Shown: positions 35,489 to 45,102, counted from the stretch's first letter. The stretch is DNA of 64,000 nucleotides from Pseudoalteromonas luteoviolacea (GCF_001750165.1 NZ_CP015411.1:3190001-3254000), one strand, 5' to 3'. The notes: generated from the sequence alone by a model not told the origin. Program-made: numbers and translations.

Positions 35489-35507
35489 GGGGCGATCGCC
35501 CCTTTTT
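35489..35507 (+). terminator. Terminator after the chemoreceptor gene
   Basis: The perfect palindrome GGGGCGATCGCCCC (35489-35502) is followed by TTTTT. Confidence 0.85.
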
Positions 35508-35546
35508 CTTTTTTATCACTGCGCTTAATTCTCTTCAAAACCAGGC

Positions 35547-35577
35547 TTGACCTGTCTATAACTTTATACTTTAAAGT
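35547..35577 (+). promoter_or_regulatory. Candidate MerR-type promoter, 19-base spacer
   Basis: TTGACC (35547-35552) and TAAAGT (35572-35577) are 19 bases apart, the spacing typical of promoters remodelled by MerR regulators. The -10 is poor. It lies just before the MerR fusion gene, so autoregulation is plausible. Confidence 0.35.
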
Positions 35578-35608
35578 CTACACTCATTCGTTTAATGGGA
35601 TTAAATCC

Positions 35609-36778
35609 ATGTACAAAATATCAGAGCTTGCCAAACGAGTTGGTCTCTCTCGCACCGCGCTACTGTACTACGAAAAACATCAATTGATTATTGGAAAACG
35701 ACTTGCCAATGGCTATCGAATATACAGTGACAAAGACGCTCAACGTGTGCACTTAATTCAAAAGCTGCTCGCTGGTGGACTTACCATTAAAGAATGTAAA
35801 TCTTGCCTTGATGCAAAAATTGAAAAACACCGTTTGCGCGACAGGCTCACTGCGTTAAATAACGAGATCGAGCAAAAAAAACAAGCTCGCGACTTATTGG
35901 CCGCAATATTGGGCGATGCGCCACAACGTCGTTGGCACGAAGAGCTCAACACAATTGCGCCTGATGCGCATCTGAGTTGGTTAATGCAGCAAGGCTTTAA
36001 TGAAAAAGAAGCCCTTAGATTAAAATGGTTATCAAAAGATATGAATGAACACGAATTATATATGGCTGACTTTATGACCGTATTTGCACCTCTGGCGCGC
36101 TGGGCACCTGGCAGTCATGAAGATACCCTTAAAGCTTTGTCACATGTGCCCTTAACACCCAGTCTCATTGCCGATATTGGTTGCGGAAAAGGCTACTCGA
36201 CTCAGTTGCTGGCAACCCATACACATGCCAATATTATCGCTATCGATAATGAGCAAAGCGCACTCGATGCACTGGTTGATAGGTTTACTCAAGATGGTCT
36301 TGTAAATCGGCTTCAAACGGACTGTACCAGCATGACAGAACTAAACATGGCGCAAGACAGTATCGACCTTATTTGGTCAGAAGGCAGCGCCTATATCATG
36401 GGCGTACAAAATGCGCTTAAGAAGTGGCGATCAAAGCTTAAACCCAATGGCGTATTGGTCTTTAGTGACATGGTATGGCATACGACAAAACCAAGCACGC
36501 AAGCTCAGGGGTTTTGGGCCAAAGAATATCCCGATATACAATCCGTTGAATTCAGGCTTAAGCAAATATCTGAACTTGGATATGAAGTTATTGCGCATTT
36601 CCCGCAAAGCACACAAGCCTGGCAAAACTACTACGGACCTTTACACGCGCGCACAATGGAACTGCAGGCTACAATGGCAAATTCCCAAGCACTACAGGAT
36701 ATTCAACACGAAGTGGAAATATGTACTGAGTACGCCAATGAGTTTGGCTACCATTTGTTTATCTTACAAAAGTGCTAA
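35609..36778 (+). CDS. MerR regulator fused to a SAM-dependent methyltransferase
   Basis: A 389-residue fusion. Residues 1-70 are a MerR winged HTH (YKISELAKRVGLSRTALLYYEK), followed by a coiled-coil helix (about 75-105) as in MerR dimers. From about 185 a class I methyltransferase begins, with motif I IADIGCGKGYSTQLLA and the post-motif acidic IAIDNEQSA, and later WSEGSAYIMG and LKPNGVLVFSD. The usual MerR effector domain is replaced, so SAM-linked chemistry or its small-molecule substrate could be the regulatory input. The region between (about 110-180) is helical. It is monocistronic, ending at a bidirectional terminator. Confidence 0.88.
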   Translation: MYKISELAKRVGLSRTALLYYEKHQLIIGKRLANGYRIYSDKDAQRVHLIQKLLAGGLTIKECKSCLDAKIEKHRLRDRLTALNNEIEQKKQARDLLAAILGDAPQRRWHEELNTIAPDAHLSWLMQQGFNEKEALRLKWLSKDMNEHELYMADFMTVFAPLARWAPGSHEDTLKALSHVPLTPSLIADIGCGKGYSTQLLATHTHANIIAIDNEQSALDALVDRFTQDGLVNRLQTDCTSMTELNMAQDSIDLIWSEGSAYIMGVQNALKKWRSKLKPNGVLVFSDMVWHTTKPSTQAQGFWAKEYPDIQSVEFRLKQISELGYEVIAHFPQSTQAWQNYYGPLHARTMELQATMANSQALQDIQHEVEICTEYANEFGYHLFILQKC

Positions 36779-36790
36779 CCCTGTCTTATC

Positions 36791-36811
36791 AAGGCGCTAA
36801 ACGCGCCTTTT
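36791..36811. terminator. Bidirectional terminator
   Basis: AAGGCGC and GCGCCTT pair around a 5-base loop, followed by TTTG. It lies between the convergent MerR-methyltransferase and ASCH genes. Confidence 0.7.
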
Positions 36812-36823
36812 GTATAATTGATT

Positions 36824-37231
36824 TTAGAATATCTCAACAACTTCAAAATATTCACATACTAATTCCATATCAGGCGCAAACCCACCATTTCGCTCAAAAT
36901 ATGCCTGATGATCTTTACGCCAGCCAGCTAAATCAGTATTTTCCCCCTCAGCAAGCGCAAAGGCTTCATCGACACTTTCAAACCGAGTGATATCTACTTT
37001 AACAATTTTGATCACTGCGACAGGCTTATCTTGCCAAGTCTCTACAATGTACACTTGTCCAATATCGGGGATTGCTTCTTCACCCAACTCATAGGCACTC
37101 AACGCATCGCAAGTTGCGACTTTGGCACCACTTACAATGAGCGCTGTCAGTTCATCACATAAACCCTGACTATCGCCAAATTTACACGTGACTGCATCGG
37201 GGTATTTGGCCTTTATTTTTGATGGGCTCAT
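36824..37231 (-). CDS. ASCH domain protein
   Basis: A 135-residue protein of the ASCH family, a PUA-like RNA-binding-type fold. Family features are SGAKVATCDALSAYE, VETWQDKPVAVIKIVKVD and the C-terminal FALAEGENTDLAGWRKDH motif. Homologues include the E. coli YqfB amidohydrolase and RNA-associated proteins, so either RNA binding or N4-acetylcytidine-type hydrolysis is possible. I chose the ATG at 37231 over a TTG six codons upstream. It is the last gene of a short leftward group with the unknown gene at 37277 and the DsbA-like gene. Confidence 0.82.
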   Translation of the reverse strand: MSPSKIKAKYPDAVTCKFGDSQGLCDELTALIVSGAKVATCDALSAYELGEEAIPDIGQVYIVETWQDKPVAVIKIVKVDITRFESVDEAFALAEGENTDLAGWRKDHQAYFERNGGFAPDMELVCEYFEVVEIF

Positions 37232-37276
37232 TATTTTTCTTCTTTTCAAAACTCATATTTATTAAAATATGGGGTA

Positions 37277-37657
37277 TTAAACAGGTTTACAGTTATGAAA
37301 CCCAACATAAAAATCTTTAAGCAAATTAGGCAGTACTGCCCAGTAACTATGTGCTTTCTCTCTTGGTACTTGCCAAAATAAATTCTCAGAAAACGACGCA
37401 TCAATACAACCTCTTATTTCATGATTGCCATTGATGCATTTCTTTTCGAAGTACTCAAATACGTCTAAATATTGTGTTGCTTCAACGTCACACATCATAT
37501 CGATATTGATTGCTTTAGCGACACTTTCAAACCAGCTATACGCATACTCAGGATCAAGTTCTCCCCAACAAAAGATATGTTCTCTATCTGCTTTTTGAGT
37601 CACCTCTTCAAAACGTTTCCTGAACTCATAGAACATATCTAGAACATTCATCGTCAT
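37277..37657 (-). CDS. Hypothetical protein
   Basis: A 126-residue, probably all-helical soluble protein that I do not recognise. It is rich in aromatic and acidic residues (WGELDPEYAYSWFE, EYFEKKC) and has five cysteines. Its ATG overlaps the stop of the DsbA-like gene (ATGA), so translation is probably coupled. The context, after a thiol-disulfide-type protein, hints at a partner role, but nothing in the sequence gives a function. An alternative start is Met3. Confidence 0.6.
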   Translation of the reverse strand: MTMNVLDMFYEFRKRFEEVTQKADREHIFCWGELDPEYAYSWFESVAKAINIDMMCDVEATQYLDVFEYFEKKCINGNHEIRGCIDASFSENLFWQVPREKAHSYWAVLPNLLKDFYVGFHNCKPV

Positions 37658-38271
37658 TGTTCTTTTAGTATTTGTCTAAAACGCTCAGACAGCTCACTTG
37701 CTTGGCAATACCCCAAAGTCAGTGCATGGGCATGGTTTTCATCAGTCACATAAAACAGTGCGGGAAACCCGCCGACTTGTAATTGACGGGTTATCGCCAA
37801 GTGCTGTTGCAACTGATTTTCAGTATCTTGTGCATTAAGTGAAGATAAAAACTGCGCTTCGTCTAGGCCAATAGACACCGCGCATGCCGCCAAAGTCGCA
37901 TCTAATGACGGGTTAGTGGCTTGTTGATAATAAGCGGCTTGAATCGCCTTTGACATCGCCTCAGCGCTATTTTCCCTCATATTTTGTGCCACAATCACAG
38001 CGCGACAAGCTTGATAAGTAGAACGATAAGGCGTGTTTTGGTGCCAATAATCGTGATTAAACGAGACTTGTGTTCTTTGTTCTATCTGATGCCAATATGA
38101 AGCGATAGTTTCTCTTAAGCTTTGCTCCATCGGTTCAGAATTGTCTGGCGCAAGGCCACCCATAACCCAATCTACCCGTGCACTTGAATGCCCACTTAAA
38201 AACGCCTCTAATTCTGGCTGAAACCCATAGCACCAAGCACACATCGGGTCCATCACATATACAAAACGCAT
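37654..38271 (-). CDS. DsbA-family (FrnE-like) thioredoxin-fold protein
   Basis: A 205-residue cytoplasmic DsbA-fold protein with the active-site motif DPMCAWCYGF (Cys11, Cys14), an inserted helical domain and the cis-proline segment VGGFPALFY (about 166-174). It has no signal peptide, which fits the FrnE/polyketide-isomerase-like branch that acts in the cytoplasm in redox or oxidative-stress roles. I chose the ATG at 38271; a GTG two codons earlier is possible, with GGAG upstream of both. It overlaps the next gene by 4 bases. Confidence 0.88.
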   Translation of the reverse strand: MRFVYVMDPMCAWCYGFQPELEAFLSGHSSARVDWVMGGLAPDNSEPMEQSLRETIASYWHQIEQRTQVSFNHDYWHQNTPYRSTYQACRAVIVAQNMRENSAEAMSKAIQAAYYQQATNPSLDATLAACAVSIGLDEAQFLSSLNAQDTENQLQQHLAITRQLQVGGFPALFYVTDENHAHALTLGYCQASELSERFRQILKEQ

Positions 38272-38398
38272 CGACACTTAACTCCATCTATTTAATTATA
38301 TTCCCAAAAGATACACACAATTATGTCAGTATCAACTAAATCACTGAATTTAAAGCATCCCTGCCAGTTTATCAGCCATGCATCAAGCTAAAGCATAC

Positions 38399-38772
38399 TC
38401 AAAGCTTGCTCCAACTGGTTGTCCCTACATATCGCCTTTGCCAGTTTTTACCAAAATGGAGTTTGAGCTTTCTAATGTTACCTAGTTCATTGCGAACAAT
38501 TTCAAATCTTTCATTTAATTCACCAGAAGGGTTTATTAAGGTGTTTTTATCAGTCCATTTAAGAGGCTGAATATAGTTCCCTTCACTGCGCGCAATCAGC
38601 AAGCCATCTTGCCCAACTACCACTCCATAGCTAATACTAACGCCCCCCAGTGACGGGTCATAATATACACGTTATCCGTTAATTTTTGATGCGTATATTT
38701 TTGTGCACTAAGCACCACACTAGAAAAGAAAAGTAGAAATACTGCGTAGATAAATAGATGCTTATTCTTCAC
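38399..38772 (-). pseudogene. Frameshifted remnant resembling a secreted metallo-beta-lactamase-fold protein
   Basis: A GTG at 38772, with GAGG six bases upstream, opens a signal peptide (MKNKHLFIYAVFLLFF, SSVVLSA) and continues to TDNVYIMTRHWG, then runs out of frame. Downstream, the next frame continues GGVSISYGVVVGQDGLLIARSEG to the stop at 38399. The switch falls at a run of six G (minus strand; 38643-38648): one extra G would join the two. NVYIMT followed by GVVVGQDGLLI is the first strand pair of many MBL-fold hydrolases, but the catalytic HxHxDH domain is absent; a short C-terminal beta domain follows directly. So it looks both frameshifted and internally deleted. A sequencing error or phase-variable tract is the alternative. 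Confidence 0.5.
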
Positions 38773-38922
38773 TTTTTGCCTCAATTACAACTTGAATACA
38801 ACCATGAAAACGTAAATAAAGCGCACAGTAAATGTGCGCAGGACATGGTTTTACTGATGCTTAGCTGATGTAATTAAAAGCAATAAATTCATGTAGATAA
38901 AAAGTACTTTCTCAATTAAGTA

Positions 38923-41900
38923 TCACAGCAGTTGAGCAATAAACTCCACTGGATGCTTTGGCTTACGCCCTTCAAAGCGTTTTACTTGACTGCGGCAAGA
39001 AAATCCAGTTGCAACTATAGTTGACGACTGGACATGTGATTGCCAAGATGCGTTATACAACGCCTGTGATGCAACTTGATTTTTACTCTCATGACCAAAG
39101 GTACCTGCCATGCCACAGCACCCGATACTAGGCGAGTTAATTTTTATGCCGAGCGTATCAAAAATGCTTTTCCACGTAGCCGATGCAGCACGTGCGTTTG
39201 TCTCTTCGGTGCAATGAGGCATTAAAGTCAGTGACTCAGCCACCGATGTTGACGTTAAAGTACCAAGGTCTTGTTGCTTGAGCCACTCATGAATTGTGAG
39301 TACATGAAAATCCCCTCGCTCTGCGTCACTAAGCACTTTGCGATATTCATCATCGTATACAAATACCAGTGCGGAATCTAAGCCAACCATAGGAATATCT
39401 AAGCTTGCAGCTTGCTGTAGAAACGCACTGGTGGCTTTGGCGGTTGCTTTAAACTCAGGCAAAAACCCTTTCACATGCTGGGTTTTACCGTTGCTATGAA
39501 AAGGCAATAGCACGGCTTTTTTACCAAGTTTTTCTACCAACTTAATGGTTGCGGTAATTAATTCAGCTTCATAGAACCAAGTAAATGGATCCAATACAAC
39601 CATCACATGTTTATCTTTTTGCGACTGACTGAGCTGACTTAACGCTTCATAGTTATATTCAACCCCTTTGGGTTGTTTGGTACTAAGCTTTGGTAAATCT
39701 TGATAACCTAATCCCCACTTACTGAGCTTATTCACAAGCTTTGAGCCAATCACTGGATTTAGTATTGATGCGCCACGCGACATCAAAGGCAGCAGCTTTT
39801 CAATATTGCCAACCACATAATCCTTAAACCCACGGCCATACTTTTGATGATAGAAATGCAAAAAATACGCCCGAGAATTTGGGATATCCACTTTGACAGG
39901 ACATGCCGTTGAACATGCTTTACAGGCCAAGCAAGCATCCATAGCACGCTTCACTTCGTGGTTTAATTGAGCCAGTTCTCCCGCTTCAGATATCTCCACC
40001 TGAGGCTTTGCTCCATCAAAGTACGGCGACTGTTGTGGTGGTAACTCAACCCCTTGGGCCGCTTGTAGGCGAGTCCACTCTTTAAATAACATCGCTCGAC
40101 CTTTGGGCGAATCCCTTCTGTCTTTGGTGATTTTATAGGATGGGCACATTTGCGTGCTTTCGTTGTAGTTAAAACATAGCCCGTTGCCGTTGCAATTAAG
40201 GGTATCTTGAAATGAAGTCTTGATATTAATTGGAATAAGTTGATCATAACGGGCTCTAAGCGGCCCTTCGACACCTGCAAGTACAGTCTCATCATCAATT
40301 GGCGTACATATTTTCCCAGGGTTAAGTTTATTGTGTTTATCAAATGCAGTTTTGATTTTTCTCAATTCTAAAAATAACTCGGGACCAAAAAAATCCGGGC
40401 CGTATTCACTGCGAAAGCCTTTACCGTGCTCTCCCCAAAACAGACCGCCATATTTTTTAGTCAATTCAGATACTTTATCCGATATGGGTTTTAACATAGC
40501 TTGCTGTTGGTCATCGCATAAATCTAGTGCTGGGCGCACATGTAAAACGCCTGCATCCACATGACCAAACATGCCATAGCTCAAGTTATAACTATCAAGG
40601 AGCGCTCTAAATTCAGTTATAAAGTCAGCCAGATGCTCTGGTGGCACGGCGGTGTCTTCTACAAATGCAACTGGCTTTTGGGCGCCTTTTGTATTACCCA
40701 ATAGCCCCACCGCTTTTTTACGCATCGCGTAAATTTTTAAAATATCGGCCTTATTGGTGGTTATTGAATAGGATAAAACCCCCGCTTCTTTGCTTTCAAT
40801 CAATGTATCTAATTGAGCCGTTAATGCCCTAACCTTGGTATTGATGTCAGACTCATTTGTGCCATTAAACTCAACCATATTTAACCCATCAGAGATAATA
40901 TGAGCCGGAGTTTCTAAAAAATCAGCGACACTGCGCCAAATCATATCTTCACGCGCCAGATTTAAAACTTTGCTGTCCACCGTTTCAACAGAAGTCGAAC
41001 GGGCGCTCACCAAAAAAGGAGAATGCCTCAACGCCGAGTCAAAATTATCATAATTGATATTGACCAATGTTTTGTATGGCTCAATAGGCAAGATATTTAA
41101 CTTGGCTTCTGCAACCACCGCAAGGGAGCCCTCACTACCTGCAATAATGCGGGTTAGGTCAAAGGACTGCATATTATCACTGAGCACATTTTTAAGGTCA
41201 TATCCAGTTAAAAAGCGATTCAATTTTGGAAAAACGTCTAAGATTTTGGCGCGGTTTTCTACACAGCTGTTAAGTACGTCACGAAAGATATGTCCTTGGC
41301 GGCTGTCCTGCTTGGCTATGTTTTGTGCTGCATCCACCGGCATTTGGCATGCATCAAGCTCATAGCCATCAGCTAAAAAGCACTTTAAAGCCAATAAGTG
41401 ATCGCTGGTTTTACCATAAACCAGAGAGCCCTGCCCTGATGCATCAGTATTTATCATGCCGCCTACCGTGGCACGGTTACTCGTGGAAAGATCAGGTGCA
41501 AAAAAGAATCCCAGCGGTCTTAAAAAATCGTTGAGTTGATCTTTGATCACACCACTTTGTACCCTCACCCACTTTTCTTCCGTGTTAACCTCTAAGATTT
41601 GCCGCATATGTCGCGATAAATCTAATACAATGCCCCCTGTAAGTGATTGCCCATTTGTACCTGTACCACCACCACGAGGACCGAAGCTGAGCTGACGAAA
41701 CTCCCCTTTTTCAGACAGTAGTAAGGCTTTTTGAATATCCTCATTTGACTTGGCAAATATGACCGCTTGCGGAAATTGCTGGTAAATACTGTTATCCGTT
41801 GAGTGCACCAAAGTGGTTGAATAACTGGTATCTATTTCTCCTTTAAAGCCCGACGCTTTCAACTCGTTTAGGTATTTTTTAACGACACTGTCCAGATTCA

Positions 41901-41925
41901 AACTGACTTTATTTTCCTGACCCAT
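38923..41925 (-). CDS. ydiJ: YdiJ-type FAD/FeS D-2-hydroxyacid dehydrogenase
   Basis: A 1000-residue flavoprotein. The N-terminal half is an FAD_binding_4 domain (FGPRGGGTGTNGQSLTGGIV, about 80-100) followed by an FAD-oxidase C domain. The C-terminal half has iron-sulfur sequences: CNGNGLCFNYNESTQMCP (near 580), CLACKACSTACPVKVDIPN (near 665) and a CCG motif in GCCGMAGTFGHE near 960. This is the whole YdiJ layout (E. coli YdiJ is about 1018 residues), a membrane-associated dehydrogenase oxidising D-2-hydroxyacids such as D-2-hydroxyglutarate or D-lactate to feed electrons to the quinone pool. I chose the ATG at 41925; one 12 codons upstream is less family-like. It is monocistronic. Confidence 0.9.
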   Translation of the reverse strand: MGQENKVSLNLDSVVKKYLNELKASGFKGEIDTSYSTTLVHSTDNSIYQQFPQAVIFAKSNEDIQKALLLSEKGEFRQLSFGPRGGGTGTNGQSLTGGIVLDLSRHMRQILEVNTEEKWVRVQSGVIKDQLNDFLRPLGFFFAPDLSTSNRATVGGMINTDASGQGSLVYGKTSDHLLALKCFLADGYELDACQMPVDAAQNIAKQDSRQGHIFRDVLNSCVENRAKILDVFPKLNRFLTGYDLKNVLSDNMQSFDLTRIIAGSEGSLAVVAEAKLNILPIEPYKTLVNINYDNFDSALRHSPFLVSARSTSVETVDSKVLNLAREDMIWRSVADFLETPAHIISDGLNMVEFNGTNESDINTKVRALTAQLDTLIESKEAGVLSYSITTNKADILKIYAMRKKAVGLLGNTKGAQKPVAFVEDTAVPPEHLADFITEFRALLDSYNLSYGMFGHVDAGVLHVRPALDLCDDQQQAMLKPISDKVSELTKKYGGLFWGEHGKGFRSEYGPDFFGPELFLELRKIKTAFDKHNKLNPGKICTPIDDETVLAGVEGPLRARYDQLIPINIKTSFQDTLNCNGNGLCFNYNESTQMCPSYKITKDRRDSPKGRAMLFKEWTRLQAAQGVELPPQQSPYFDGAKPQVEISEAGELAQLNHEVKRAMDACLACKACSTACPVKVDIPNSRAYFLHFYHQKYGRGFKDYVVGNIEKLLPLMSRGASILNPVIGSKLVNKLSKWGLGYQDLPKLSTKQPKGVEYNYEALSQLSQSQKDKHVMVVLDPFTWFYEAELITATIKLVEKLGKKAVLLPFHSNGKTQHVKGFLPEFKATAKATSAFLQQAASLDIPMVGLDSALVFVYDDEYRKVLSDAERGDFHVLTIHEWLKQQDLGTLTSTSVAESLTLMPHCTEETNARAASATWKSIFDTLGIKINSPSIGCCGMAGTFGHESKNQVASQALYNASWQSHVQSSTIVATGFSCRSQVKRFEGRKPKHPVEFIAQLL

Positions 41926-42023
41926 TTTTGCGCCCCACGCCAAAATGATACAATATAACATAACTTAAAAATATTCGTAACTAGACTTAACGCCCGAATA
42001 CAGTCCAAAAAGCAGCACATAAA

Positions 42024-42053
42024 AAAGCGGCAAGATTGTCATCTTGCCGCTTT
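42024..42053 (-). terminator. Terminator of the chondroitinase-like gene
   Basis: AAAGCGGCAAGAT (42024-42036) and ATCTTGCCGCTTT (42041-42053) form a perfect 13-bp stem with a 4-base loop, followed on the minus strand by a run of T. Confidence 0.9.
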
Positions 42054-42089
42054 GAATTAATTGGGAGATCTAAATTTAGTCTAGTTGAA

Positions 42090-45020
42090 TTACTCAACTT
42101 TGCTTAATTGGATATTCGCTGCTTGACCAAAAAAGCTTTGCGTAGTGATAACCGTATTACCTTTAACATGCTGATAATCTGTATCACTTGTTTGCCACGT
42201 GCCTTTAAGTACAATTTCAATCGGCACAACGGGTGTTGCTTGCGTTTTACTTAACTTCAATTCCGGCGAAGACACACTCAATGCTGCTTGCTTACCATTT
42301 AATTGCACGAGTAACTGTGCAGTCGTACTCACTGAACGCACAGGACCAAACTTAAAGTTTGTAAAGTCAGTACTGCTGTAACCATATAAATTATTGATGC
42401 GGTTACGGATATACATGCCGTTTTGGTCTGTCTTTCGCGTATTAAAGTATGGGTAACGGTTCATCTTTTTCGCCAAATCAAGCATTTGATTTGGTGTTGC
42501 ATCCATTACCACTACATACTCATAGCCTGCGTTAAGTGGCGCTGTACCATGATCAATCCAGGCTTTGGTAAATACGCCCTGTGTCTGCTTTTTAGTCTTA
42601 TTATGACGAGACGTTTGAGCACCTCGGCTAACATGTACTTGCTCTACATTTTGTAAAAAGTAGCCAACACCATTGTCATCAATCAGCCAATCACCCTTGC
42701 CTAACCTCAAATCAAAGCTGGTACTATTAATTTCTTCGCCATTCACCCAGATTGAACGCGGTGTACCACCGACCGCTAACTGGAATAATGTTGTTTCCGT
42801 TGTATTTTTTCCGTCTAGGTTAGAGATCCCATTGCCAGTTAAGAACAACATATTGTCAGCAGCAAACACATGCTTTTCTGCTACAAAACTCGACTCAAAT
42901 TTATCTTTGTCTTGCGGCGCTTGGTGCTTAAACGTAAATAAACTAAATTTATCGTGCAAAGATGTAGAGCCACTCACTCCAGTCTCTGAACGTAACATCA
43001 AGCTATGCTTATTTGGGCTATCAAGCTCTTCTAAACTTAAACGAATGGTCGTTGCACCTGGGTTTCTATTCCAATCCCAGCCAGCCTCTTGATAACCCAG
43101 CTCATCGGGCTCACCAAATGGCATCACATGCACGCTACCATGACTTTGATAACGACCATAACGGTTATCTTTACGGTAGATTTCAGACGACCAAACATCT
43201 TTGTTGTAGCCCTTAATAATTGCCATACGGTCTGCGTGTCTGTGAATAACAAACGCACCACCATTATAACTCCAGCTACCTTCCGGTAACTCAGCAGGCG
43301 CAATGCTTTTACCAAATAACTGCTCACCTTTCTCAGTTGACTGCTTTGTAACTTGCAAATAAATGGCTGCAAGCTCTTCATCCAGCTCAGGGTAAGCCAA
43401 TGCAAGATCGCGTAATCCAGTACTATAGTGCTTGATCCCCAATTTACTAAATGGATGTCTACCCGTCAAAGCAAGTGGTACATATGGGTTTGTGTAGCGC
43501 CAACCTGCAACCATCACTTTTTTCAAACTATCTAGTGCAGTGTTATGCAACGCAAATTCTGTGCCCTTTAAGATATACGCTACCTGTGCAGCCCGTTTAA
43601 ATGCAGGGAAAGCATAGCCTGCGTAATGACCATAGTGACGCCACGCAGTACCATCTGGTCTAAAGCCATCATTGTACCCAGAAGGTGTTTGGCTTAATGC
43701 CCCAGAAAAGAAATGTGAAAACTGCTTAACCAGCGCAACTCGCTCTTTCGCATCTGGATTTAACAGCAGTAATGCCAAATGCTGATTAGATAAAGTATTA
43801 AAATAATCTAGGTTTGAGCTTTTCTCATTTAATGCCATATCGAAGCTCGATTTAAACTCACGAGAGAACCAGAGCAATGACTCATAAGTCGGCTTAAGTA
43901 GGCTTTCCTGCTCAAGCTCTTTGGCCATCATCAGTGCCGAGATATACCACCAACGCGTGCTATAACCCCAGTGATGTGTTGTCACCAAGCCACTGCCAGC
44001 TGCATAACCTTGATCAAGTAGGTGTTTGGTCAGTAAAGTATACATATTCACAATATCAGACTTGTAGCCGTCATAAGCACTGTTATGATAGGCCTTTGCC
44101 AAATCTAACATCAGATCAGTGTAGTCATCTAACTCACGGTACTTTTTCACTAATGCGCTATCTTGGCTGGATAGGTGCTTAGTTTGATAAATCGTTTTTT
44201 GGTAACCCATAATTATGTGGCGGCCAGTGACGTTGCCATCAGCAGCGATACGGATTTGATAGTCATCAAATCGTTTTTGTAGCGATGCAAAACTGCCAGA
44301 GCGGCCTTTAAATTGGTCTATCAATTGTTGTTGTACGATTTCAACGTCAACTAACTCTGCAAGCGTTGGCTCTGGCAATTCATCACTCATTCCAAAATCA
44401 ATCTCTGGTAAGTCATAACGCGTAGTAACTTGATGATCTGACCACTGATAACGCTTGTCATCGACCGATACCATCACACGATCAATAAATACAGGCTTTG
44501 CGGTTTGTGCTAACGAGCTCGGCGCTTTAAAAATTAATTGCGATAAGTTATGTGTCACAGCTGGTTTAAAATCAGCATTAAGTGATACACCAACAGCACG
44601 CCAGCCGGTGAAGTTCATATTGACTGGAAGTGTCGTCGTTTGCTCAGCCTGAGTATCCGTTAGCAATACCTGCATGGTGTCATTAACCGCAACTGGATTA
44701 TATATCCAAAATGACAATACTTGCGTCGCACCTCGACCATACGCTTTACTCGCTTGCTTATCGGTCATACGCACAAAGTCTTGCGCTATAGTAAGTTCAT
44801 TAGACTTACCCCAATCCCACAACAGTGACTGTTCACCATTAATCGCTCTTTGCTGTGTCAGTCGTGCATCATTGCTGTGAACATTATCAGGGAGTCCATT
44901 TCCTTCAAAACTCAAAATTTGCGACTGTAAACTGTGAGCAGATACATTGCCCGCTACACCTAAAGTAAGTGCCGCCAACAGTGACAGTTTAAATTTTGCT
45001 TTGTGCATGTTTTGAAGCAT
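42090..45020 (-). CDS. Secreted chondroitinase ABC-like lyase (PL8 family)
   Basis: A 976-residue exported polysaccharide lyase. A signal peptide ends near residue 28 (NVSA-HS). An N-terminal carbohydrate-binding-like jelly roll (about 30-190; SLLWDW, FTGWRAVGVSLN, FIDRVMVSVDD) precedes an alpha/alpha toroid (about 220-560), then the PL8 beta-sandwich domains. The order and motifs follow Proteus vulgaris chondroitin ABC lyase I: TTHHWGYSTRWWYIS (347-361), FRPDGTAWRH (453-462), SSEIYRKDNRYGRYQSHG (611-628), which hold the catalytic His, Tyr, Arg and Glu. It should cleave chondroitin, dermatan or hyaluronan by beta-elimination; the exact range needs assay. It is monocistronic with a strong terminator. 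Confidence 0.9.
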   Translation of the reverse strand: MLQNMHKAKFKLSLLAALTLGVAGNVSAHSLQSQILSFEGNGLPDNVHSNDARLTQQRAINGEQSLLWDWGKSNELTIAQDFVRMTDKQASKAYGRGATQVLSFWIYNPVAVNDTMQVLLTDTQAEQTTTLPVNMNFTGWRAVGVSLNADFKPAVTHNLSQLIFKAPSSLAQTAKPVFIDRVMVSVDDKRYQWSDHQVTTRYDLPEIDFGMSDELPEPTLAELVDVEIVQQQLIDQFKGRSGSFASLQKRFDDYQIRIAADGNVTGRHIIMGYQKTIYQTKHLSSQDSALVKKYRELDDYTDLMLDLAKAYHNSAYDGYKSDIVNMYTLLTKHLLDQGYAAGSGLVTTHHWGYSTRWWYISALMMAKELEQESLLKPTYESLLWFSREFKSSFDMALNEKSSNLDYFNTLSNQHLALLLLNPDAKERVALVKQFSHFFSGALSQTPSGYNDGFRPDGTAWRHYGHYAGYAFPAFKRAAQVAYILKGTEFALHNTALDSLKKVMVAGWRYTNPYVPLALTGRHPFSKLGIKHYSTGLRDLALAYPELDEELAAIYLQVTKQSTEKGEQLFGKSIAPAELPEGSWSYNGGAFVIHRHADRMAIIKGYNKDVWSSEIYRKDNRYGRYQSHGSVHVMPFGEPDELGYQEAGWDWNRNPGATTIRLSLEELDSPNKHSLMLRSETGVSGSTSLHDKFSLFTFKHQAPQDKDKFESSFVAEKHVFAADNMLFLTGNGISNLDGKNTTETTLFQLAVGGTPRSIWVNGEEINSTSFDLRLGKGDWLIDDNGVGYFLQNVEQVHVSRGAQTSRHNKTKKQTQGVFTKAWIDHGTAPLNAGYEYVVVMDATPNQMLDLAKKMNRYPYFNTRKTDQNGMYIRNRINNLYGYSSTDFTNFKFGPVRSVSTTAQLLVQLNGKQAALSVSSPELKLSKTQATPVVPIEIVLKGTWQTSDTDYQHVKGNTVITTQSFFGQAANIQLSKVE

Positions 45021-45102
45021 GTCGTTTTACACCTATCATTACTTTTTACTAAACCACAAGGAAAAAACAATACCTTGGGATTGATTTCGGCGCGCATGAT
45101 GC

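Noticed and set aside
40331..41534. Several plus-strand frames opposite the YdiJ-type gene
   Set aside because: They are antisense to a strongly conserved FAD/FeS protein and none has a ribosome site.
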